A stretch of DNA of 64,000 nt from Maribacter sp. (GTDB lineage: Bacteria; Bacteroidota; Bacteroidia; Flavobacteriales; Flavobacteriaceae). This document shows positions 28,946 through 36,267 of the stretch, piece by piece. A program made the translations under genes and the position numbers. The notes under the pieces are model-generated. The model was given only the letters and a program-made list of their open reading frames with translations, searched no databases and was not told the DNA's origin. The DNA lies in contig DRFI01000018.1 of the NCBI GenBank assembly GCA_011050675.1, positions 112,664-176,663 of the forward strand, read 5' to 3'. Within the stretch, counting starts at the first letter, position 1; each line of letters starts with the position of its first letter.

Positions 28946-29566
28946 ATGGCCGAATTTATAAGAATTTACGAAGAGAACCCTAATCCTAAAGAAATTAAAA
29001 GGGTAGTGGAAGTATTGCGTAAAGGTGGCTTGGTTATTTATCCTACCGATACGGTTTACGGTTTAGGCTGTGATATCACAAATACCAAAGCACTTGAGAA
29101 AATTGCGCGAATAAAAGGCATTAAACTGGCTAAAGCCAATTGGTCATTTATATGTACCGATTTAAGTAATCTGTCAGATTATGTTCGTCAAATAGATACG
29201 GCAACTTTTAAAATATTAAAAAGAGCTTTACCTGGTCCATACACCTTTATTCTGCCTGGTAACAACAATTTACCGAAGGAGTTTAAAAAGAAAAAGACTG
29301 TTGGTATTCGTGTGCCCGATAACAGTATAGTTAAAGCATTGGTAGAAGAGTTGGGTAATCCAATTGTTTCGACCTCTATACGGGATGATGATGATGTATT
29401 GGAATATACTACTGACCCAGAATTAATATATGAGAAGTGGGATAACCTAGTGGATATTGTAATTGATGGTGGTTATGGAGGTAATGTAGGTTCTACTATT
29501 ATAGATGTTTCTACAGGTAGCCCAGAAGTTATTAGAGAAGGTAAAGGAAGTCTGGATGTTATTTAA
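28946..29566 (+). CDS. Sua5/YciO/YrdC family protein, YciO-like
   Basis: 206 residues, one YrdC fold. It binds ATP, threonine and bicarbonate in the family that makes threonylcarbamoyl-AMP for tRNA t6A37. The sequence follows E. coli YciO more closely than TsaC: the same length, KGGLVIYPTDTVYGLGCD, PGPYTFILPG, VSTSIRDDDD and VDIVIDGGYGG. YciO is reported to be much less active in t6A synthesis, so the housekeeping enzyme may be encoded elsewhere. Downstream of uvrD on the same strand and closed by the hairpin at 29595-29618. Confidence 0.85.
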   Translation: MAEFIRIYEENPNPKEIKRVVEVLRKGGLVIYPTDTVYGLGCDITNTKALEKIARIKGIKLAKANWSFICTDLSNLSDYVRQIDTATFKILKRALPGPYTFILPGNNNLPKEFKKKKTVGIRVPDNSIVKALVEELGNPIVSTSIRDDDDVLEYTTDPELIYEKWDNLVDIVIDGGYGGNVGSTIIDVSTGSPEVIREGKGSLDVI

Positions 29567-29594
29567 TATTATTTACTGTATTTAAAGCATAAAA

Positions 29595-29624
29595 AAAGCG
29601 GCTCAATTGAGCCGCTTTAATTTT
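29595..29624. terminator. Bidirectional terminator between convergent genes
   Basis: AAAGCGGCTCAA is followed directly by its reverse complement TTGAGCCGCTTT (29595-29618), with AAAA before and a T-rich tail after. It lies between the YciO-like stop (29566) and the OmpA stop (29641). Confidence 0.88.
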
Positions 29625-29640
29625 ATATACTAATCAGATA

Positions 29641-30495
29641 TTATTTATTGATAGCAGGATCTTTCATTCCTTCTTCAATCATACTATAGAACTGATCAAT
29701 TTTTGGAAGAACAACAATACGAGTTCTTCTGTTTTTAGATTTTTCTGTTGTAGATACTGGAATAAACTCAGATCTACCAGCAGCAGTCATTCTCTTAGGG
29801 TCAACATTGAAATCGTTTTGTAAAATACGTACAACAGCTGTAGCACGTTTAACACTTAAATCCCAGTTGTCCAATAAAGAACCATTACCTCTGTAAGGAA
29901 CGTTATCAGTATGACCTTCTACCATGAATTCAAAATCAGGCTTATTATTTACAACTTTAGCAACTTTACCAAGAACTTCTTTTGCTCTACTAGTAACATT
30001 GTAGCTACCGCTACTAAATAATAACTTGTCTGAAATAGAAACGAAAACAACACCTTTTTCAACGCTGATTTCAATATCCTCATCATCCATATTTCCTAAA
30101 ACACCTTTTAAGCTCTGTACTAAAGAAAGGTTTACAGAATCTCTACGTGTAATAGCATCATTTAACTTACGAATAGTTAAATCTTTTTCTTGTAAGCTTT
30201 CTAATGATTTTTCTAAGTTCTCAGCACCTTTGGTAGTCAAAGTTGTCAAGTTACCCATATTGTTAATCAACTCTTGGTTGTTTGCTTTTAAAAATGAGTT
30301 TTGATCTTCTAAAGTTTGTAGTCTAGATGAAGCTGTTGCTTTTTCTTCTAAACAATCATTTAACTTTACAGTTGCAGAATTCAATAAATCTTGTGCACTT
30401 TTGTGTTTTGCTTCAAGATCCGCATACTTCTTTGATGAAACACAAGAAGAAAGTAAAAGCGTTACTCCAAGACATCCTAATAATACTTTTTTCAT
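29641..30495 (-). CDS. OmpA family outer-membrane lipoprotein
   Basis: 284 residues. Lipoprotein signal MKKVLLGCLGVTLLLSSC with the lipid cysteine at 18, a coiled coil (about 25-125) and an intact OmpA C-terminal domain (about 150-265). The peptidoglycan-binding pattern is complete: VEGHTDNVP, NWDLSVKRATAVV, AAGRSEFIP and KNRRTRIVV. It would tether the outer membrane to the wall. The ATG at 30495 is preferred; the frame extends to a TTG at 30507. It is paralogous in layout to the degenerate protein at 22696-23478. Confidence 0.93.
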   Translation of the reverse strand: MKKVLLGCLGVTLLLSSCVSSKKYADLEAKHKSAQDLLNSATVKLNDCLEEKATASSRLQTLEDQNSFLKANNQELINNMGNLTTLTTKGAENLEKSLESLQEKDLTIRKLNDAITRRDSVNLSLVQSLKGVLGNMDDEDIEISVEKGVVFVSISDKLLFSSGSYNVTSRAKEVLGKVAKVVNNKPDFEFMVEGHTDNVPYRGNGSLLDNWDLSVKRATAVVRILQNDFNVDPKRMTAAGRSEFIPVSTTEKSKNRRTRIVVLPKIDQFYSMIEEGMKDPAINK

Positions 30496-30551
30496 AATTC
30501 TATTCAATTATAATTTAGTGGTTTAATTCAATTTTCGCATCTAAGCGACTC

Positions 30552-30559
30552 CAAAATTA
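30552..30559 (-). promoter_or_regulatory. Candidate -7 promoter element of the OmpA lipoprotein gene
   Basis: On the minus strand this reads TAATTTTG, matching TAnnTTTG, 56 bases before the ATG. No clear TTG -33 element was found, so this is only a partial match. Confidence 0.3.
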
Positions 30560-30592
30560 TGTAATTAGGAAGTTACTTATATACCTTGTTAG

Positions 30593-31594
30593 TTAATCTT
30601 TTACTAAAATGTTAAAATTGCTTATTTTATTTACGAAGTAAGACCATACAATGGACTTCGTAGCATAGTATTTTTTGAGAAATTGTGTTTTCTCTCTTTT
30701 TTTATACATTTTTCTAAACTGCCTGTAAAAGCTTAAATGTGCCCTAAAAATAGCTAAAAAGTGTTTAAATCTAAACTGAAAAAGAAATCGCATTGCCGCA
30801 ATACCATCTAGCAGTAATCTTAAGAAAATAATTATGAAGGCTTTTCTTCGAGGTAGATTTTTTGTGATGGAGAATAAAGTATTTCTAAAATTGAGGTATG
30901 TTTTTTTTGGATTCATATTACTTAAGGTAGAACCACCTAAATGGTACACGCTTGAAGTACCTACGTAAAATATTCTATATCCATGGTTTTTAGCACGCCA
31001 ACACAAGTCTACTTCTTCTTGGTGTGCAAAATAGTCTTCATCAAAACCATTAAGTTCATGGAATACATCTTTCTTTATAAACATACAGGCACCTGTTGCC
31101 CAAAATATTTCTCTGATGTCATTATACTGCCCATTATCTTTCTCTAAAGTTTGAAAAACTCGACCTCTACAGAATGGATATCCTAATTGATCGATGAAAC
31201 CACCAGCAGCACCAGCATATTCAAAATGATCTTTCTTAAGTAAATCTAAGATTTTTGGTTGTAAAATGGCTGCATCAGGTACGTTTGTAAAAGTTTCTTT
31301 AATAGGAGTTAACCAGTTTGCTGTTACTTCAACATCCGAATTCAGTAAACAGTATATATCTGCATCAACATGTATCAATGCATCATTATAACCTTTGGTG
31401 AAGCCACCATTTTCTGAATTCTGAATAATTTTGACCGTTGGGTAATTGGTGGTGACAAATGCTACGGACTCGTCTGTGGAGGCGTTATCGGCTACGTATA
31501 TATCTGCATCAGGAGAATATTTGATAACAGATGGTAGGTACCTTTCTAAAAGCACTTCACCATTCCAATTTAATATGACTACAGCTATCTTCAA
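30593..31594 (-). CDS. Glycosyltransferase family 2
   Basis: 333 residues with a GT-A fold. It starts KIAVVILNWNGEVLLERYLPS, then YVADNASTDESVAF, FTKGYNDALI and CLLNSDVEV (the DxD position), and has DEDYFAHQEEVDLCWRAKNHGY near residue 200. It resembles rhamnosyl- or N-acetylglucosaminyl-type transferases of cell-surface glycan assembly; the acceptor is unknown. A C-terminal hydrophobic/basic region (about 240-290) suggests membrane association. The start is TTG at 31594: an in-frame TAA lies just upstream and no ATG is available at this N-terminus. Confidence 0.9.
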   Translation of the reverse strand: MKIAVVILNWNGEVLLERYLPSVIKYSPDADIYVADNASTDESVAFVTTNYPTVKIIQNSENGGFTKGYNDALIHVDADIYCLLNSDVEVTANWLTPIKETFTNVPDAAILQPKILDLLKKDHFEYAGAAGGFIDQLGYPFCRGRVFQTLEKDNGQYNDIREIFWATGACMFIKKDVFHELNGFDEDYFAHQEEVDLCWRAKNHGYRIFYVGTSSVYHLGGSTLSNMNPKKTYLNFRNTLFSITKNLPRRKAFIIIFLRLLLDGIAAMRFLFQFRFKHFLAIFRAHLSFYRQFRKMYKKREKTQFLKKYYATKSIVWSYFVNKISNFNILVKD

Positions 31595-31606
31595 AACGAT
31601 CGCAAA

Positions 31607-32053
31607 TTAACGGCTAAAATCAGGAATCTCTTGCATAAATTCATATTTTTCCGCAATTAAGTCTGTTTGACAATAGAAATGAGAAAGTCCGTTGGTAACC
31701 ATTAAGTAAGTTGCATTCAATTTAAAATTATACTGTGCTATTTGATCGAATGTTGTTTGAGAGATTTTAATTTCTGGTGCTTTACACTCTACGAGTATGC
31801 TAAGTTGCCCATTAGGCTCAAAGACAACGATGTCATATCTTTTCTTTAAACCGTTAAGTGTAATCTGCTTTTCAACGTTAATATGGCTTATAGGGTAGTT
31901 CTTTTCTTGAATGAGAAATTGTACCACATGTTGCCGTACCCATTCTTCTGGAGTAAGAACCACAAATTTTTTACGTATTTCGTCAAAAATTAAGGTTCTA
32001 TTTTCGCTATTTTTGACCCTGAAAGTGTAGCTAGGGAAATTTAGTCGCTGCAT
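31607..32053 (-). CDS. HsdR N-terminal-like PD-(D/E)xK nuclease-fold protein
   Basis: 148 residues, a stand-alone version of the N-terminal domain of type I restriction HsdR. The nuclease core is seen as YDIVVFEPNGQLSILVECKAP (residues about 87-107): D in YDIVV, then E-C-K. There is no helicase, methylase or specificity gene nearby, so it is not a restriction system here. It is divergent from holA with 26 bases between starts and is 12 bases upstream of the glycosyltransferase. I recall a similar arrangement in related genomes, which argues for a housekeeping DNA role. The function is not established. Confidence 0.8.
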   Translation of the reverse strand: MQRLNFPSYTFRVKNSENRTLIFDEIRKKFVVLTPEEWVRQHVVQFLIQEKNYPISHINVEKQITLNGLKKRYDIVVFEPNGQLSILVECKAPEIKISQTTFDQIAQYNFKLNATYLMVTNGLSHFYCQTDLIAEKYEFMQEIPDFSR

Positions 32054-32079
32054 TATACAAAGTTGATGAATTTTTCTGA

Positions 32080-33081
32080 ATGGATGAAGCTGTACAAATA
32101 GTCAATACAATTAAAAAAGGGCAGATTAGCCCCATTTATTTCTTGTATGGAGAAGAAGCATATTTTATTGATAAAATATCTGATTTTATAGGGGCTAAAG
32201 TATTGACCGAAGAAGAGAAAGGTTTTAATCAAATGGTACTTTATGGACGAGATGTTTCTATAGACGATATTGTTGGTAACGCAAAACGTTACCCAATGAT
32301 GGCAGAACGCCAAGTTGTGATAGTTAAGGAAGCACAACATCTCTCTCGTACTATCGAGAATCTATGTGCCTATGCAGAGAACCCTCAGCAGTCTACAGTT
32401 CTTGTTATTTGTTATAAGTATAAGAAGCTAGACAAGCGTAAGAAGCTACATAAGATCATTAAAAAGAACGGAGTAATTTTTGAAAGCAAAAAGCTTTACG
32501 AAAATCAGGTTAGTGATTGGCTTAGAAAGCATTTATTAAGTAGTGGTTATACGATATCTCATAAAGCAGCCCTATTATTGGTAGAATATTTGGGAACAGA
32601 TTTAAGCAAAATCAGTAAAGAGCTTGAAAAATTAAAATTAGCCTTACCACAACAAACCGAGATTAATCCTCAACACATTGAGGAACATATTGGAATTAGT
32701 AAAGATTATAATAATTTTGAATTGAAAAGGGCAATTGGTGAAAGGGATATTGTTAAGGCTACAAAGATTATTAATTACTTTGCCCAGAACCCAAAAGACA
32801 ATCCGTTTATATTAACGATTACTTTATTGCATTCATTTTTTACGCAGTTGTTGCAATATCATGGGCTTAGCGACCATTCTCCTAAAAACGTAGCCAGTGC
32901 GTTACGTATAAATCCATATTTTGTTAGTGAAGTACAAACCGCTGCAAGAAACTACCCGATGAAAAAAGTCAGTGGGATAATATCTAGTCTTCGTGAAATG
33001 GATTTAAAAGGTAAAGGAGTAGGAGCTACACCAATGAAAGAAATAGATTTACTTAAAGAATTACTCTATAAAATAGTTTAG
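32080..33081 (+). CDS. holA: DNA polymerase III subunit delta
   Basis: Clamp-loader wrench subunit, 333 residues. N-terminal AAA+-like domain beginning ISPIYFLYGEEAYFIDK (about 15-31), with no functional Walker A, as usual for delta. Later features are YLGTDLSKISKELEKL near 187-202, the collar domain and the C-terminal KGVGATPMKEIDLLKELLYKIV. The ATG at 32080 is well placed, and its promoter must overlap the divergent gene. It ends 3 bases before the convergent DoxX stop. Confidence 0.93.
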   Translation: MDEAVQIVNTIKKGQISPIYFLYGEEAYFIDKISDFIGAKVLTEEEKGFNQMVLYGRDVSIDDIVGNAKRYPMMAERQVVIVKEAQHLSRTIENLCAYAENPQQSTVLVICYKYKKLDKRKKLHKIIKKNGVIFESKKLYENQVSDWLRKHLLSSGYTISHKAALLLVEYLGTDLSKISKELEKLKLALPQQTEINPQHIEEHIGISKDYNNFELKRAIGERDIVKATKIINYFAQNPKDNPFILTITLLHSFFTQLLQYHGLSDHSPKNVASALRINPYFVSEVQTAARNYPMKKVSGIISSLREMDLKGKGVGATPMKEIDLLKELLYKIV

Positions 33082-33084
33082 TTA

Positions 33085-33462
33085 CTATTTTCTATCTACT
33101 CCAAACTTGCCTGGTCCAAGTAGCGATATTGTCACAAAAGAAACTAAGTAAAATACTGCTTTCTCTTTTGTTCCAAAATCATCTGCACCATGAATTAAAA
33201 ATGCAGCAATAGCCATTGTAATTGCTGTTGGTATTGCAGACAAGCGCGTTTTAAAACCAATAATAACTAAAATAGGACAAACGAATTCTCCTATAACTGC
33301 TAAAAATAATGAAGGTGTTTCACCAATACCAATTGGATCGGCAAATTGAAAATCTCCGGAAATTAGTTTTTGAAATTTAGGTAGACCGTGGGTCAGCATC
33401 ATAGCTGATACCGCAATTCTAAAAAAAGCTAAGCCAATATCTTTTAATATGGTGTTTTTCAT
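33085..33462 (-). CDS. DoxX family membrane protein
   Basis: 125 residues, four transmembrane segments. The first contains RIAVSAMMLTHGLPKFQKL, the DoxX signature with the conserved HG, and later VIGEFVCPILVIIGFKTRLSAIP. The family is linked to quinone or redox-related membrane functions, but no reaction can be assigned. Single gene, convergent with holA. No terminator is visible in the 3-base gap. Confidence 0.88.
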   Translation of the reverse strand: MKNTILKDIGLAFFRIAVSAMMLTHGLPKFQKLISGDFQFADPIGIGETPSLFLAVIGEFVCPILVIIGFKTRLSAIPTAITMAIAAFLIHGADDFGTKEKAVFYLVSFVTISLLGPGKFGVDRK

Positions 33463-33699
33463 TTGTGCCTGATATTTACTTTAAAAGTATCATTTTTTTT
33501 TTGTTTTTGTTTATTATGTCGTAGTTGGTTATGTGTTAATTATATAATTTCTTTATTAGAAAATAGAGGTAGCTTAGTTTTCAGCAGGTTAAGAGAATTG
33601 GAGATATAGTTAAATTGTTCAATTAATTTTTAAGATAAAATTTGGGTATAAAAAAATCCCAATTTACATGAGATTTTTCTTACTAATTATAAAATGTTT

Positions 33700-36111
33700 T
33701 TATCTTAATTTGGGATAATCATCTGGATTAACTTCGTGCATGATAGTATAAACTTTTTCAAAAATATCTTCTCTATTAGGTTTTGAAAAATAATCACCGT
33801 CAGAACCATAAGCAGGTCTATGTGCTTTTGCCGTTAAAGTTTGTGGTGCACTATCTAAATACTTGAAAGCTCCTTGCTTTTCTATAATCTCGTTTAATAT
33901 ATAAGCAGAGCATCCGCCTGGAACGTCTTCATCTATAACCAACAATCGGTTTGTCTTTTTAACGCTTTCTAATACATCTTTTTCAATATCAAAAGGGAGT
34001 AAGGTCTGTGCATCGATTATTTCTGCGTCAATACCCACTTCTACTAATTCTTTTACTGCTTTTTCAACAATACGTAGCGTTGAGCCATATGACACAATAG
34101 TAATATCCTTTCCTTCTTTAATGGTTTCTACTTTACCTATCGGGGTGCAGAATTCACCTAAGTTTTTTGGCTTTCTTTCTTTTAGTCTATACCCGTTCAA
34201 ACTTTCAATGACCAAGGCAGGTTCATCACTTTTTAAAAGTGTATTGTAAAAACCAGCAGCCTGCGTCATGTTTCTAGGTGCCAAAATATACATTCCTCTA
34301 AGTAAATGTATAAGACCGCCCATTTCTGATCCAGAGTGCCATATTCCCTCTAACCTGTGTCCTCTAGTTCTTATAATTAATGGAGCTTTTTGTTTTCCGG
34401 CTGTTCTATATAAAAGTGTAGCTAAATCATCAGTTAGGGTAGACATTGCATAGAAAATGTAATCTAAATATTGAATTTCTGCAATAGGCCTAAGACCTCT
34501 TAGAGCCATACCTAAACCTTGACCAATAATAGTGGTCTCGCGAATACCGGTATCTGCAACACGAATTTTACCATACTTTTCTTGCATGCCTTCAAGCCCT
34601 TGGTTTACATCACCAATTGCACCAGTATCTTCTCCAAATATTAATGTATTTGGGTATTTTTCAAATAGTTTGTCAAAATTATCTCGTAAAATAACTCTAC
34701 CATCTACTTGCTCGATATCATCATTAAATTCTGGTTTTACCGCAGTGACGTTGGTAGCTTTATTGTCCTTTTCACTATATAAATGAGAACTATACTTTTC
34801 TTGGGCTTCCGCTAAAAATTTTGCGGTCCAGTTAATTAAATCCGTCTTTTCTTGGGTGTTTTCTCCAAGTAAATATCTCAACGATTTTCTAGCTGAAATT
34901 GCCAAATCTTTTCTAACCGGCTCTTCGGTAGCAATTAAATCGTTCTTTAATTTATTTAAGAAATTTTTGTTGGCACTTTTAGCAGCAGCTTTATCAAGAA
35001 GGCTAACCAATGCAGCCTTATCTGAAAGAAGATTTTTTAAGTATTCCTCCCAAGCCTGTTTTTTAGCCTCTCTAACTGTACGTTTTATTCGCTTTTCAAT
35101 GGTTTCTAACTCTTCAGAAGTGGCTATGCCAGATTCTAAAATCCATTCTTTAAAACGTTTGTTGCAATCATGGTCACGTTCCCATTCTAAACGCTTATTG
35201 TCTTTGTAACGTTCATGAGAACCAGAAGTAGAGTGCCCTTGCGGTTGCGTTAGTTCATTAACGTGAATTAATACAGGTACATGTTCTTGCCTTGCAATAT
35301 CTGCTGCATTTTCATAAACATGCATTAGTGCGGTATAATCCCAACCGTTAACCTTTAATATTTCATAACCTTTTTGTTCTTCGGTTCTTTGAAAGCCAGA
35401 AAGAACATCGGATATGTTTTCTTTAGTGGTGTGAAACTTTGCCGGTACAGAAATACCATATTCATCATCCCAAATACTTATTACCATGGGTACTTGTAAA
35501 ACACCAGCAGCGTTTATGGTCTCGAAGAACATGCCTTCACTTGTACTTGCGTTACCTATTGTGCCCCAGGCTATTTCATTTCCATTAACCGAAAATTTAG
35601 CACTATCTAAACCTTTTTGGTTTCTATATACTTTAGATGCCTGTGCCAGTCCTAAAAGACGTGGCATTTGACCTGCAGTGCATGATATATCTGCACTACT
35701 ATTTTTTTGCTTGGTTAAATCTTTCCAGCTACCATCTGCATTTAGACTATGGGTTAAAAAGTGACCACCCATTTGTCTACCTGCACTCATAGGTTCCTTT
35801 TCAATATCCGTAGTGGCGTAAAGTGCATGAAAAAATTCTTTAGGTTGTAGAAGACCTAGAGCCATCATAAACGTTTGGTCTCTATAATAGCCACTTCTAA
35901 AATCACCGTTCTTAAACGACCTTGCCATTGCTAGTTGCGGTAACTCTTTACCGTCACCAAAAATGCCGAATTTAGCTTTTCCAGTAAGGACCTCTTTTCT
36001 TCCCAATAAGCTACATGTTCTGCTTAGAAAAGCAATTTCGTAGTCATTGATAATTTGCTCTTTGAAATCTTCAAAAGAAATATCATTACTGGTTTTAGAA
36101 GAAACATCCAT
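33700..36111 (-). CDS. Fused E1 alpha/beta subunit of a 2-oxoacid (branched-chain type) dehydrogenase
   Basis: 803 residues. Alpha-like half (about 1-400) has GRQMGGHFLTHSL and the thiamine-diphosphate region IGNASTSEG ... WDDEYGIS. Beta-like half (about 465-800) has FGEDTGAIGDVNQGLEGMQ, PIAEIQYLDYIFYA and a transketolase-like C-terminus. It would decarboxylate a 2-oxoacid for an E2 lipoyl transferase encoded elsewhere. The usual GDG...NN metal motif is altered (GNA and DDE instead), see findings. It could also be a paralogue with another acceptor. It is a single gene; the next gene upstream on the strand is the uvrA/LOG/M1-like group. Confidence 0.88.
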   Translation of the reverse strand: MDVSSKTSNDISFEDFKEQIINDYEIAFLSRTCSLLGRKEVLTGKAKFGIFGDGKELPQLAMARSFKNGDFRSGYYRDQTFMMALGLLQPKEFFHALYATTDIEKEPMSAGRQMGGHFLTHSLNADGSWKDLTKQKNSSADISCTAGQMPRLLGLAQASKVYRNQKGLDSAKFSVNGNEIAWGTIGNASTSEGMFFETINAAGVLQVPMVISIWDDEYGISVPAKFHTTKENISDVLSGFQRTEEQKGYEILKVNGWDYTALMHVYENAADIARQEHVPVLIHVNELTQPQGHSTSGSHERYKDNKRLEWERDHDCNKRFKEWILESGIATSEELETIEKRIKRTVREAKKQAWEEYLKNLLSDKAALVSLLDKAAAKSANKNFLNKLKNDLIATEEPVRKDLAISARKSLRYLLGENTQEKTDLINWTAKFLAEAQEKYSSHLYSEKDNKATNVTAVKPEFNDDIEQVDGRVILRDNFDKLFEKYPNTLIFGEDTGAIGDVNQGLEGMQEKYGKIRVADTGIRETTIIGQGLGMALRGLRPIAEIQYLDYIFYAMSTLTDDLATLLYRTAGKQKAPLIIRTRGHRLEGIWHSGSEMGGLIHLLRGMYILAPRNMTQAAGFYNTLLKSDEPALVIESLNGYRLKERKPKNLGEFCTPIGKVETIKEGKDITIVSYGSTLRIVEKAVKELVEVGIDAEIIDAQTLLPFDIEKDVLESVKKTNRLLVIDEDVPGGCSAYILNEIIEKQGAFKYLDSAPQTLTAKAHRPAYGSDGDYFSKPNREDIFEKVYTIMHEVNPDDYPKLR

Positions 36112-36267
36112 GTATTATCGAGTTTATACAAAATTACCGAATCAAGTAGTTTTTAGCAACGGTGTAACGAGTTAATTTATTCCATATTTTTCAACAAATT
36201 TGACATTACGTTGAAAATATCTGAATTTTAACTAAAAATTTTACTAGACGTATTCGAATTTGTTAGT

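Noticed and set aside
32053..32340. 95-codon open frame on the minus strand over the holA start
   Set aside because: Antisense to holA, phenylalanine/isoleucine-rich, without a plausible start signal; its end coincides with the start of the HsdR-N gene by chance.
31607..33081. HsdR-N-like gene as part of a restriction-modification or other defence island
   Set aside because: There are no methylase, specificity or helicase partners, no mobile elements, and neighbours are holA and a glycosyltransferase.
33652..33716. Repeated AATCCCAATTT-like words near the E1 gene end
   Set aside because: The inverted copies differ in the core (CCAATTT versus AATTTGG are not exact complements at all positions) and part of the second copy is coding, so I do not call a terminator.
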